A stretch of 64,000 nt of DNA from assembly GCA_965261195.1 (NCBI GenBank), contig OZ253455.1:3658001-3722000 (forward strand), read 5' to 3'. Numbering within the stretch: the stretch's first letter is position 1; the number at the start of each line of letters is the position of its first letter. Positions 24,705-37,018 of this stretch are shown here, piece after piece. The position numbers were made by a program, and so were the translations under genes. This DNA is from Bin87 sp965261195. GTDB lineage: Bacteria; Chloroflexota; Dehalococcoidia; Lucifugimonadales; UBA3495. Below the pieces are notes generated by a model. The model made no database searches, was not told where the DNA came from, and was given only the letters and a program-made list of their open reading frames with translations.

Positions 24705-26630
24705 CTACTCCGTGAACAGGGTCAGCACAGCTGTGCCCCGATTGTAGTCTGCACCGACGGCGGAATTGAACGCCACGACGCCGAGCCCTTCCTGCAATAT
24801 CCGGTACTCTTCCGGCTCCAACTCCAGGTCTTCCGCCTTCAGCTGCCCGATGATGCGCCGCACGTCAGCATAGCCGAGGAACTGCCCACCGGCTGCCAGA
24901 TTGGCGACGGCCCGCCGGTATTCGGTATCGGAGGACAAAGTGTCTCCCTCGCCGTTCTGCCGCTCTACGATGGTTGCCAGCGCGTCCTGGGTGGTGCCGA
25001 TGGTCAGGTACTGGTCGTGCAGCACGTAGCCGGGCTGATAACCAACGTCGCTGCCGATGGCCATCCCCAGTAAGCCCAGGTCGAAAACAGTGGCGTCATC
25101 ATCTGCGCCCACGTCAACCGGGTAGGGGTTCACGCCGGCGTAGGTTTCCAGCAGGCCCGCAACTTCGTCCATTGTGTCGGCCAGCCCATCTTTCCCATCC
25201 TCCCGATAAGACAGCATCGCAACGGCGTCAATCGCATTGGCTGGCGGGTCATCCGCCACCGCGTCGAAGTCAAAGTCGCGCACCGCGAGGATGGCCTGGC
25301 CGGACAGATGGTCAAAGAAATCCGCCTCCAAATCAATGCCGGAAAAGTCTTGCACCAGCCAGAACCCCAAATCAAGAGCGTCCGCCAGCGTAGCGTCGGG
25401 TTGCAGTTCCGGAGGATTGCCGGTTGCCATTTCAGCCACCCCGGCATTGATTTCGTGAATTAGGTCGGGATAGGGCAACAGGTCGGCAAGGTCATACTCC
25501 CGCAATGCAGTTCGCCAGTGGTCAACGTCGGGGTCAAAGGCTCCGGCCATAAAGCCCAGGGTGTCGGCGGGTAGCAGGTTGGCCGGGTCTTGCAGCTCGA
25601 CCGTATCCAGCCCGAAAGTGGACACGGTGGGTGATACCACCTCCACGGTAACGCCCCGCTCCACCCAGCCGGTGGAGCCGGCTACCCAATCCGGCGCTTG
25701 TTCTGCGAAGGCTGCCGGGCCGACTATACCCGGCATCAGCGGGCCAAGCGCGCCGCCAATCGCTTCTTTAAACAGCGCCAGCCCCTGCCGGTAATCCAGG
25801 TAGAACGAGGAGAAACGGCGTTCCGGCAGCGCCGCCTGCACCGCTGTAAAGTTGGGGTTATCGGCCAGCGAATCGTCGGCGTCATCATCTTCAATTCGGT
25901 CCAGCATTGCCGTTAGTGTCTTCTCGTCAGTAGCGAACACCAACCAGTCATCGGTCAGCGCGTAAGATTGGTACTTGGATTCGTCCACCCAGGTATCAAA
26001 ATCTCGGTAGGAACCCCAACTGAAATCAGCGTCTGATTCCTGGGTCATAAATGCTCGCCATTTGGTCAGGAAATCGTTTGCAGCATCCTTATCGCGGACG
26101 CTGACAGTGCCCGCGATAGTGACGGAATCCCAAGCCTCAATACCGTCATCCAGGGCGACGCCGTTGCTACCGATGCCGTCAATCTCAATGATGGCGGCAC
26201 CCGGCGCGATGGTGGCCCAAGCCGGCGTCGATATGTTGCTACCGATGCCGTCAATCTCAATGATGGCGGCGGCCATCTCCGGGCCAATCCATGGCAATAC
26301 ATCTTCTTCAAAATTGATGCCGGTATCGGACTCGAATTCTTCCTGAAGCTCGTCCACCAAATCGCGGAAAGCCGGGTATTCGTTGAAGCGGCCCCAAATA
26401 TCCTGCACATCCTCAAACTGCCCCTGCCCGGGAACGAGCGTCAGCCAGGTGTAGGCCAGCGTGTCCGGGGGGTAGTAGCGGGCGGAGTATTCCGGCGGCT
26501 TGGCCCCGACCAGCAGCGCCAGAATAGGCCCCGGTATCGGAATCAGCCGGAAGTACATCCCCACGCCCACGACGATTATTGCGACGGCGAGCAGGGCGAC
26601 GATTGCGCCTACCCATTTTATGACTGCCAT
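24705..26630 (-). CDS. DUF3352-type membrane-anchored protein
   Basis: 641 residues. One N-terminal transmembrane helix (WVGAIVALLAVAIIVVGVGMYF) anchors a large acidic exported domain with ARYYPPDTLAYTWLTL and repeated DWLVFATDEKTL, FYLDYR and FLGYADVR motifs of DUF3352, whose function is unknown. The ATG at 26630 is chosen because AAGGAG lies 8 bp upstream; an ATG seven codons earlier has none. Residues of AAIIEIDGIGSN occur twice, about 25 residues apart, from a DNA duplication at 26163-26274. Confidence 0.78.
   Translation of the reverse strand: MAVIKWVGAIVALLAVAIIVVGVGMYFRLIPIPGPILALLVGAKPPEYSARYYPPDTLAYTWLTLVPGQGQFEDVQDIWGRFNEYPAFRDLVDELQEEFESDTGINFEEDVLPWIGPEMAAAIIEIDGIGSNISTPAWATIAPGAAIIEIDGIGSNGVALDDGIEAWDSVTIAGTVSVRDKDAANDFLTKWRAFMTQESDADFSWGSYRDFDTWVDESKYQSYALTDDWLVFATDEKTLTAMLDRIEDDDADDSLADNPNFTAVQAALPERRFSSFYLDYRQGLALFKEAIGGALGPLMPGIVGPAAFAEQAPDWVAGSTGWVERGVTVEVVSPTVSTFGLDTVELQDPANLLPADTLGFMAGAFDPDVDHWRTALREYDLADLLPYPDLIHEINAGVAEMATGNPPELQPDATLADALDLGFWLVQDFSGIDLEADFFDHLSGQAILAVRDFDFDAVADDPPANAIDAVAMLSYREDGKDGLADTMDEVAGLLETYAGVNPYPVDVGADDDATVFDLGLLGMAIGSDVGYQPGYVLHDQYLTIGTTQDALATIVERQNGEGDTLSSDTEYRRAVANLAAGGQFLGYADVRRIIGQLKAEDLELEPEEYRILQEGLGVVAFNSAVGADYNRGTAVLTLFTE
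26163..26274. repeat. In-frame tandem duplication inside the DUF3352 gene
   Basis: A segment of about 36 bp starting TTGCTACCGATGCCGTCAAT is repeated 75-76 bp apart with almost no difference, duplicating AAIIEIDGIGSN in frame. Confidence 0.75.
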
Positions 26631-26697
26631 TCTGGTATCTCCTTGTGCCAACCGGTTGGTAGGTACAGTAGTTTAGCATCGCCGGCGCAGCCAGCCG

Positions 26698-26726
26698 TTG
26701 ACAAGCGTCCGCAACCGGGCTACATT
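26698..26726 (+). promoter_or_regulatory. Promoter of the cobalamin/cobalt operon
   Basis: TTGACA, 17-bp spacer, TACATT, 46 bp before the first riboswitch stem. Confidence 0.75.
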
Positions 26727-26771
26727 GTCGGAGCGGTTCAGCCCGCAACTTCTTAACAACCTATTCCCAGG

Positions 26772-26938
26772 CATCGGGCGCCAACGAACCAACTCAGGCT
26801 TAATGGGGAAGGCGGTGAAAGTCCGCCGCGGTTGCGCCACTGTAAGCGGGAAGCCAGACGGTAATCGTCGTCGCTGTAGCAACCGGACGGTGACGAATCC
26901 ATAAGGCCCAAGCCGCGAGTCAGGAATCCTGCCCGATG
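26772..26938 (+). promoter_or_regulatory. Cobalamin (AdoCbl) riboswitch
   Basis: The outer P1 stem CATCGGGC (26772-26779) pairs with GCCCGATG (26931-26938). Inside lie the conserved boxes in order: GGGAAGGCGGTGAAAGTCCG, GCGCCACTGTAAGCGGGAAG and, near the end, GAGTCAGGAATCCTGCC. Together these are the B12-box aptamer. Downstream is a terminator before cbiE, so ligand binding should reduce transcription of the cobalt and corrin genes. Confidence 0.95.
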
Positions 26939-27044
26939 TTTTACTGGAACTCTACTCTGCGCCCAACAGGGTCGTTCCCCTGCGGCATCTGCTCACCGTC
27001 AGAACGGTGTTGATGCCCACGCCGCCAATCAGGTGGCATCCCGA

Positions 27045-27074
27045 CCCTGGCTAACCTGTTGCGCCAGGGTTTTT
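27045..27074 (+). terminator. Riboswitch expression-platform terminator
   Basis: CCCTGG and CCAGGG stem with a 13-nt loop and five T, 28 bp before cbiE. CAGGG-rich sequence upstream (26965-26985) could form an alternative pairing. Confidence 0.75.
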
Positions 27075-27101
27075 GTATTGCATCACCCGAACGAAAATAA
27101 T

Positions 27102-27800
27102 ATGAACGCTGCCAACACCGGAACCAAAATGACCGTAGTCGCCGTCGGCCCGGGCGACCCTGATCTGCTGACCCTCAAGGGCCGGCAAGCCTTGGAACAG
27201 GCTGACGTGGTGGTCGGGTTCAAGACGGTTCTGGATGTGGTGGCGGGACGCACTGGCAACGCCGACGTCCGTCCCATGGCGTACCGGGACCAGGAAGCGG
27301 TGTTGGATTACGCCCAGGAGCAGGCTCAACTGGGCAAGGATTGCGTGGTGTGCGTGTGGGGCGACCTGAACGTGTCCGCCAAGGAACTGCTGAATCGAGT
27401 GCGTCGGCGCGCCGATACTGTTGAGCTGATTCCCGGTGTGAGCAGTATCCAGATGGCCTGCGCCCGCGCTGGCATCTCGCTGGAAGAGTCGGTATTCATC
27501 ACCCTGCATCAACGGTGGGATCGTGGTTCCGAGCTGGGTGAGCTGGTGGAAATGCTGAACCAGGGCCGGCGCAACGTCATTCTCCTGCCGCGCCCCTACG
27601 ACTTTATGCCGCCCGCAATTGCCGCTAACGCCATCACCGATGGCGCCCGCGCTGACCATCCGGTAACCGTTTTCCAGCGCCTGACCCTGCCCGACGAACA
27701 GCGCTGGGACGGCACACTGGCCGAATGCGCCCAACTGCCCGACGACTTCAGCGACCTCTCCATCATGGTTTTCCCACGCGACAGCGAGCACGACGATTAA
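27102..27800 (+). CDS. cbiE: Precorrin-6Y / cobalt-precorrin-7 methyltransferase, CbiE-like
   Basis: 232 residues of the tetrapyrrole methylase fold. TVVAVGPGDPDLLTLKGRQALEQADVVVG is the SAM-binding start; CVWGDLNVSAKELLNRVR and VELIPGVSSIQMACARAG are typical of CbiE, which methylates C5 (and with CbiT C15) of the corrin ring. No CbiT domain or gene is present here. It is the first gene behind the B12 riboswitch. Start may be 27102 or 27129; neither has a strong ribosome site. Confidence 0.85.
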   Translation: MNAANTGTKMTVVAVGPGDPDLLTLKGRQALEQADVVVGFKTVLDVVAGRTGNADVRPMAYRDQEAVLDYAQEQAQLGKDCVVCVWGDLNVSAKELLNRVRRRADTVELIPGVSSIQMACARAGISLEESVFITLHQRWDRGSELGELVEMLNQGRRNVILLPRPYDFMPPAIAANAITDGARADHPVTVFQRLTLPDEQRWDGTLAECAQLPDDFSDLSIMVFPRDSEHDD

Positions 27801-27833
27801 CCGATGGCTATGTAACCGATGGCTATGTAACCG

Positions 27834-27842
<9 letters not shown>
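27798..27842 (+). repeat. 15-bp tandem repeat of start-stop units before cobN
   Basis: Three units of TAACCGATGGCTATG. The first begins with the cbiE stop; the third carries the cobN start (27834). Each of the first two units encodes ATG GCT ATG TAA, a minimal reading frame. No Shine-Dalgarno sequence is present. Confidence 0.85.
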
Positions 27843-31715
<3,873 letters not shown>

Positions 31716-31746
31716 GCCACGGCCTGCGGTCAAGAGGATGTTTCGC

Positions 31747-32157
31747 ATGGAAAACACGTTGGATTTGTTGCAGGAACTGACCAGGAACCCCAAGATGATG
31801 TGGGTAGTGGGCGGCGGCTCAGTGGTCAGCGAAAACCACGCTGGCGGCATCCGGGAGCCCGAAGTTCACAACGGTTGGGCTACGGTTGAAGCCGACAACT
31901 GGCACTTTCATCTGCAACTGGAGCAAATTGATGGCATCCAGTTCGTCGAGGCAATGAGCCACGGCGACCTGAAGTCTTACTACGTCCGGTTCTCCAAGAA
32001 TTGGGAAGAAACGCTGGTGCGCTGCTACTTCCCCAATCCCTACCTGGACGACGATGAAAAACGCACCGAGCTGCAACCCGACAAGTTGCAGGCCTTTGCA
32101 GAGGCCAAGGACCGTTGGGTGGGCACAGAAGAGAACCTGATATTCGTACAGCGTTAA
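31747..32157 (+). CDS. Unknown protein in the cobalt operon, HutX/ChuX-like pattern
   Basis: 136 residues. The segment NWHFHLQLEQIDGIQFVEA, followed by YYVRFS and a charged tail (LQPDKLQAFAEAKDRWVG), recalls the HutX/ChuX haem-carrier fold at the pattern level, with several His and Trp residues able to bind a tetrapyrrole or metal. The ATG at 31747 is used because AAGAGG lies 9 bp upstream; an ATG at 31738 is too close to it. Position between cobN and cbtB suggests a role in corrin or cobalt handling. This is a guess from context. Confidence 0.6.
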   Translation: MENTLDLLQELTRNPKMMWVVGGGSVVSENHAGGIREPEVHNGWATVEADNWHFHLQLEQIDGIQFVEAMSHGDLKSYYVRFSKNWEETLVRCYFPNPYLDDDEKRTELQPDKLQAFAEAKDRWVGTEENLIFVQR

Positions 32158-32194
32158 CTGCCGCATCAGCCGCGCCGACCCGGTGCGCTTGACG

Positions 32195-32223
32195 TTGTGA
32201 TACCGCATACGAAGTCGTACAAT
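32195..32223 (+). promoter_or_regulatory. Candidate internal promoter for cbtBA
   Basis: TTGTGA, 17-bp spacer, TACAAT, 65 bp before the cbtB ATG. The aptamer is not repeated here. Confidence 0.45.
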
Positions 32224-32288
32224 AAGCAGCCGTTGCGCTGCGTAGCAACCTGCCCGCAAGGGTAATACGGCAAGAGGAGCAACACATC

Positions 32289-32489
32289 ATGGCAATCATC
32301 AATCGTTTCCTTTCCACGACCAACACTGCCGCCTGGGCGCCCTGGCTGGTGGTAGGGGCCCTGGCGCTCTACATGGTCGGCTACGTTGACGGCGGCGTAC
32401 ACGCTGCTGCCATTGGTTCGCCGGGAGTCCTGGCCACCACGCATGAGTTCTTCCACCACGCCCGCCACGTTGCCTTTATGTGCCACTAG
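32289..32489 (+). CDS. cbtB: Cobalt transporter subunit CbtB
   Basis: 66 residues with one membrane helix (WAPWLVVGALALYMVGYVDG) and the CbtB histidine tail THEFFHHARHVAFMCH, which binds the metal. CbtB is encoded next to CbtA under B12 riboswitches in many bacteria. AAGAGGAG lies 9 bp upstream. Confidence 0.9.
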   Translation: MAIINRFLSTTNTAAWAPWLVVGALALYMVGYVDGGVHAAAIGSPGVLATTHEFFHHARHVAFMCH

Positions 32490-32496
32490 TCACATA

Positions 32497-32527
32497 GATG
32501 CCCGGTGTCTAAACGACGCCGGGCATC
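32497..32527 (+). promoter_or_regulatory. Hairpin between cbtB and cbtA
   Basis: GATGCCCGG and CCGGGCATC arms with a 12-nt loop, 7 bp after cbtB. No T run follows; it may set the relative level of the two genes or protect the upstream message. Confidence 0.5.
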
Positions 32528-32581
32528 AGCTTAGGCTGGTTTCACCGCGTTGACGCTCGTCAGAGAGTCAGGAGGAGACCT

Positions 32582-32644
32582 GTGAATCCAACCGGTCTGT
32601 TTACGCGGTTCAGGCGCTCGGATCATACCGGCGCCAGGACTTGA
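32582..32644 (+). CDS. Possible 20-residue peptide upstream of cbtA
   Basis: GTG-initiated frame coding for a basic 20-residue peptide, with AGGAGGAG ideally placed upstream and ending 28 bp before cbtA. The Shine-Dalgarno sequence is the best in the cluster and otherwise serves no gene. It might be a real small protein or a leader. Weakly supported. Confidence 0.35.
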   Translation: MNPTGLFTRFRRSDHTGART

Positions 32645-32672
32645 CCGCTGTCGGAGTCATAGGAGTTGCACA

Positions 32673-33437
32673 ATGGAACGGATCCTCCCGACTGCCCTGA
32701 TTATGGGCGTCATCGTTGGTTTCCTGGTCGCAGCCTACATGAACATTTTCAACGTTCCCGTAATGGAATGGGCTATCGACCTGGAAGGTAAAGCCGCCGC
32801 AGAGGTTGACGGCAGCGTAGATACGGAGCTGCCGTTGTCAGCCCTCACCAGTCTTGGCGGCCAACGGATCGGAATGAGCCTGGGGTTCGCCGTCATTGGC
32901 GTTCTGTACGCAGCCGTCTTCACCGGCCTCTATCATTTGATGCGCCGCGCCACACCCGGCTGGAGTCCCTGGGCGTGGGCATCCATCGCCGGTCTGCTGG
33001 GATTCTGGGCAGTGTCGATGTTCACCCAGATCAAGTTCCCCCTGAACCCGCCTGGCGTTGGTGACGAGGGTAGTCTGCTGGCTCGACAGGGTTTTCAGTT
33101 CATCTTCATGGTGGTTTCGACTGGATCCGTGGCCCTGGCACTGTACGGGGTGGGGTTCGTCAACCGCAACAACAGTGGCAACGCCCGCTTGATCAGGTAT
33201 GCCGGCATCGGTTTCGCCTATGCGGTGGTGGCATTGCTCCTGGCCTTCGCCATACCCAGCGTGCGCGAGGCAGCCCCGGACTGGCTGCCTCGAGAATTGA
33301 CCATTTTGTTCCGCAGCTTCACCGCTGCCGGTCATTTCCTACTGTGGATTGGCATTGCCCTGGCAACCGTGGGATACCGCACCTATCGGGAGCGGGGTAT
33401 TCATGCCTTTCCAAATTCCGCCGCCGCAACCGGCTAA
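32673..33437 (+). CDS. cbtA: Cobalt transporter subunit CbtA
   Basis: 254 residues with about six membrane helices. LIMGVIVGFLVAAYMNIF, GVLYAAVFTGLYHLMRR and KFPLNPPGVGD are features of CbtA, the predicted channel partner of CbtB for cobalt import. AGGAG lies 8 bp before the ATG. It ends shortly before the chelatase ATPase gene, in one direction with the whole cluster. Confidence 0.88.
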   Translation: MERILPTALIMGVIVGFLVAAYMNIFNVPVMEWAIDLEGKAAAEVDGSVDTELPLSALTSLGGQRIGMSLGFAVIGVLYAAVFTGLYHLMRRATPGWSPWAWASIAGLLGFWAVSMFTQIKFPLNPPGVGDEGSLLARQGFQFIFMVVSTGSVALALYGVGFVNRNNSGNARLIRYAGIGFAYAVVALLLAFAIPSVREAAPDWLPRELTILFRSFTAAGHFLLWIGIALATVGYRTYRERGIHAFPNSAAATG

Positions 33438-33447
33438 TCCGCCGGCC

Positions 33448-33471
33448 ATGCCGATGCGAGGTTCCGCTTGA
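33448..33471 (+). CDS. Seven-codon upstream frame overlapping the chelatase TTG start
   Basis: ATG CCG ATG ... TGA, with its TGA overlapping the TTG start as TTGA. It could couple translation of the chelatase gene to ribosomes leaving cbtA. Similar arrangement before hisG. Speculative. Confidence 0.3.
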   Translation: MPMRGSA

Positions 33472-35561
33472 CCCAGCCAGACACCTCCCGCGAACCGCGA
33501 TTTCCCTTCACCGCCATCGTCGGCCAGCGGTCGATGAAGCGCGCGCTGCTGCTCAACGCCATCAACCCCCGCATCGGCGGCGTGTTGATCCGGGGCAAAA
33601 AGGGCACTGCTAAAAGTACGGCAGTGCGTTCGCTGGCGGCATTGTTGCCCGAAGTTCCCGTCGTGCCCGGTTGCCAATACAGTTGCCGGCCGGACGCGCC
33701 GCAACCGGTGTGCGACTGGTGCCAGCAGGGCGGCTCCGCCGGGGTAGTCGCTTCAACCCGCCAGGTCCGCATCGTGGATTTGCCGGTGGGGGCAACCGAA
33801 GACCGGCTGGTGGGTTCCCTGGACATCGAGCAGGCCATCAAAACCGGCGAAAAGAACTTCGAGCCCGGCCTCATTGCGGTGGCCCACCGGGGCATCCTCT
33901 ACATCGACGAAGTGAACCTGCTCAACGACCACCTGGTGGATGTGTTGCTGGACGCGGCGGCGTTGGGCCGCAACTACGTCGAGCGCGAGGGAGTGTCGGT
34001 TAGCCACGAAGCGGAATTCATGCTCGTGGGCACCATGAATCCGGAAGAGGGTGACCTGCGCCCGCAGCTGCTGGACCGGTTCGGCCTGGCCGTGGAAGTG
34101 GACGGGGTTTTTGAACCCGTCGAGCGGCGGGAAGTGGTGCGGCGGCGCATCTCCTACGAGGCTGAGCCTTTTGGTTTTATGGACGGTTGGGAAGAAGCGG
34201 AAGGTTCTGAACGCGCGCGCATCATCAGCAGCCAGCAGCGGTTGCCGGATGTGGTGGTGCCCGAAGAAATCCTGGAGCTCATCACCGATATTTGCGCCGA
34301 GTACCAGGTTGATGGCCTGCGCGGGGATATCGTGATGTACAAGACCGCCAGCACCATTGCCGCCTACGAAGGCCGCACGGTGGTCAACGTAGAAGATGTG
34401 CGGGAAGCGGCGCTGATGGCACTGCTGCATCGGCAACGTCGCCAGCCCTTCCAGCAACCGCATCTGGTTACCGAGCAACTCGATAATATGCTGGAAGAAT
34501 TCCAGAACCAGTCCCGCGACCGGGAATCATCACAAGGTGATGACTCAGGTGACGACGACAGCGGTGACGGAGAAGGTGATAGTCCACCGCCCCCGCCCGA
34601 TGCAGAAGACGAACCGGATGACGGCGCCGCGCCGCCCCACGACGACACCTCCGCCGGCGACGAGTGGTACGAGGTAGGCGACCCATACGCCGTCCAGAAC
34701 CTGCAAGTTCAGCCGCTCGACCGCCGCGCGCGCCGCGCCTCCGGACGCCGCGCCACCTCGGTCAGCAGCGACTCCTCCGGGCGTTACGTTGGCGCCAGGG
34801 AGCCACGGACCGCCGTCACCGATCTTGCTCTGGATGCCACGTTGCGAGCGGCGGCGCCGCATCAAAACGCCCGCCGCCTGGCTGCTAGCCCGGACGCCAG
34901 CGCCTTCCTGATCGAACCGTGGGACGTGCGGGAGAAGGTGCGCGAAACCCGCACCGGCAGCCTGATTCTCTTCGTGGTGGACGCCAGCGGTTCAATGGGC
35001 GCCCAACGCCGCATGGTCGCCGTGAAGGGGGCGGTGATGTCGTTGCTGCTGGACGCATACCAAAGACGCGACCGGGTCGGGTTGATCGCCTTCCGGGGCA
35101 CATCGGCGCAACTGCTGCTGCCACCCACCGGCAGCGTGGAAATGGCGCAGTGGCAACTCCAGGATATGCCCACCGGCGGTCGCACGCCGCTCGCCAGCGG
35201 CCTCTATCTGGCCATGGAAGTGCTGGAAAGGGAGCGGATGAAAGACCGGGACGTGCTGCCGCTGCTGGTGCTGCTCTCCGATGGCCGGGCCAACATGACG
35301 ATGTCCGGCGAGCAGGTCGGCTACGGCGCTGCTGCGTACAGCGAGGTGGAAAGCCTGGCCGGGATGGTGGCCGACGCCCGCATCCCCGCCGTGGTGGTGG
35401 ACACCGAGCAGGACTTCATCAAGCTGGAACTGGCCAAATCCATTGCGGAAGCCATGTCCGCCCGCTATATCCGGCTGGACGAATTGGCCGCCGACAGTCT
35501 GGCGGCGGCGGTGCGCCAAGAGCTGCCGTCGGATGCCGCCACGGAGCCTGTGATACCATAA
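33468..35561 (+). CDS. ChlI/ChlD-type chelatase ATPase subunit (AAA+ plus VWA)
   Basis: 697 residues. Residues 10-340: AAA+ module with Walker A RGKKGTAKST, Walker B GILYIDEVNLL and the four-Cys insert (CQYSC ... CDWC). Residues 350-400: acidic, Pro-rich linker. Residues 500-690: von Willebrand A domain with MIDAS motif VVDASGSMG and later TPLASGL and LSDGRAN. This combines the two small subunits of magnesium or cobalt chelatase in one chain, the usual partner of CobN where CobS/CobT are absent. The TTG start has GAGG 7 bp upstream and keeps the conserved FTAIVGQ at the N-terminus. Confidence 0.9.
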   Translation: MTQPDTSREPRFPFTAIVGQRSMKRALLLNAINPRIGGVLIRGKKGTAKSTAVRSLAALLPEVPVVPGCQYSCRPDAPQPVCDWCQQGGSAGVVASTRQVRIVDLPVGATEDRLVGSLDIEQAIKTGEKNFEPGLIAVAHRGILYIDEVNLLNDHLVDVLLDAAALGRNYVEREGVSVSHEAEFMLVGTMNPEEGDLRPQLLDRFGLAVEVDGVFEPVERREVVRRRISYEAEPFGFMDGWEEAEGSERARIISSQQRLPDVVVPEEILELITDICAEYQVDGLRGDIVMYKTASTIAAYEGRTVVNVEDVREAALMALLHRQRRQPFQQPHLVTEQLDNMLEEFQNQSRDRESSQGDDSGDDDSGDGEGDSPPPPPDAEDEPDDGAAPPHDDTSAGDEWYEVGDPYAVQNLQVQPLDRRARRASGRRATSVSSDSSGRYVGAREPRTAVTDLALDATLRAAAPHQNARRLAASPDASAFLIEPWDVREKVRETRTGSLILFVVDASGSMGAQRRMVAVKGAVMSLLLDAYQRRDRVGLIAFRGTSAQLLLPPTGSVEMAQWQLQDMPTGGRTPLASGLYLAMEVLERERMKDRDVLPLLVLLSDGRANMTMSGEQVGYGAAAYSEVESLAGMVADARIPAVVVDTEQDFIKLELAKSIAEAMSARYIRLDELAADSLAAAVRQELPSDAATEPVIP

Positions 35562-35619
35562 TTGGCGAGATTCAGCTGCCGGCATGGGCCGGTAAATTCA
35601 CTGGTTTCCCGAGGCAAAC

Positions 35620-36939
35620 ATGGCGCGCACCCTCTCCTATGCCGATATGGACAAAATCCTGTCGCTATCCAAGCGGCGGGGTTTCGTGTTTCAGTCCAGC
35701 GAGGTGTACGGCGGCCTGGGTTCGACCTGGGACTACGGCCCGCTGGGGGTTGAACTGAAGCGCAACGTCAAGGAAGCGTGGTGGAGCGCGGTGGTTGTGG
35801 AGCGCGACGACGTGGTGGGTTTGGACGCCGCCATCCTGATGCACCCCCGAGTTTGGGAAGCCAGCGGCCACGTGGAAAACTTTTCCGATCCCCTGGTGGA
35901 ATGCCGCCAGTGCAACCGTCGTTTTCGGGAAGACCAGCTGGATTCCGACCGTTGCCCGGAATGCGGCGGCGATTTCACCGAACCGCGGCGATTCAACCTG
36001 ATGTTCCATACCTTCATCGGCCCGGTGGAAGATTCCAGCAACGAAATTTTCCTGCGTCCCGAAACGGCGCAGGGCATCTTTGTTAACTTCCAGAACGTGC
36101 AGACGGCCACCCGCAAGAAGTTGCCCTTTGGCATCGGGCAGATTGGCAAGGCATTTCGCAACGAGATTACTCCGGGCAACTTCACCTTCCGCACGCGGGA
36201 GTTTGAGCAGATGGAAGTGGAGTTCTTCGTGCCGCCCGGCACCGACGAAGCATGGCTCCAGCGGTGGGTGCAGGACCGATTCAACTGGTACGTAAATTAC
36301 GGCATCCGCGCCGAAAACCTGCGACTGCGCGAGCACGCCGGCGACGAACTGGCCCACTACGCCAAGGCAACTTACGACATCGAGTACCGTTTCCCCTGGG
36401 GCTGGGGTGAGCTGGAAGGCATCGCCAACCGCGCCGACTTCGATCTGAGCCGGCACACCGAATTCAGCGGGCAGGATTTGTCCTACTTCGATGACGAAAC
36501 CCGGGAGCGCTACATCCCCTACGTCATCGAACCCTCCGGCGGCGTCGACCGGGCCACCCTCGCCTTCTGGCTGGACAGCTATGACGAAGAACCGGATGGC
36601 AAGGATACCCGCACCGTACTGCACTTGCATCGCGCTTTGGCTCCGGTTACGGTGGCGGTGCTGCCCTTGAGTCGCAACGAGCGGCTGGCCCCAACCGCGC
36701 GGTCGGTGTACGACTTGGTGCGGCGGCGGTTGCGGTGTCAGTTCGACGACGCCCAAAGCATCGGGCGGCGCTACCGGCGACAGGATGAAATCGGCACGCC
36801 ATATTGCGTAACCGTCGACTTTGACACGCTGGACGACCACGCCGTTACCATCCGAGACCGCGACACCATGGCGCAGCATCGGGTGCCCATCAGCCGCTTG
36901 CTGGACGTGCTGCAAGACCGCTACGAGCACGGCTGGTAG
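35620..36939 (+). CDS. glyS: Glycyl-tRNA synthetase, dimeric type
   Basis: 439 residues, class II. Motifs: SSEVYGGLGSTWDYGPLG at the start, RPETAQGIFVNF, IGQIGKAFRNEITPGNFTFRTREFEQMEVEFF (motif 2) and VIEPSGGVDRATLAFW (motif 3), then an anticodon-binding domain. A CxxC...CxxC zinc site (CRQC, CPEC) lies near residue 90. Charges tRNA-Gly. It lies 58 bp after the chelatase gene, with no sign of shared control. Confidence 0.95.
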   Translation: MARTLSYADMDKILSLSKRRGFVFQSSEVYGGLGSTWDYGPLGVELKRNVKEAWWSAVVVERDDVVGLDAAILMHPRVWEASGHVENFSDPLVECRQCNRRFREDQLDSDRCPECGGDFTEPRRFNLMFHTFIGPVEDSSNEIFLRPETAQGIFVNFQNVQTATRKKLPFGIGQIGKAFRNEITPGNFTFRTREFEQMEVEFFVPPGTDEAWLQRWVQDRFNWYVNYGIRAENLRLREHAGDELAHYAKATYDIEYRFPWGWGELEGIANRADFDLSRHTEFSGQDLSYFDDETRERYIPYVIEPSGGVDRATLAFWLDSYDEEPDGKDTRTVLHLHRALAPVTVAVLPLSRNERLAPTARSVYDLVRRRLRCQFDDAQSIGRRYRRQDEIGTPYCVTVDFDTLDDHAVTIRDRDTMAQHRVPISRLLDVLQDRYEHGW

Positions 36940-37018
36940 CCGGCTGCTTGGGCGTCCAACACCGATTGCAAATTTTGGCTTTGGCATTCCCTATATAGAT
37001 GATAGGGAGGAGATAAAA

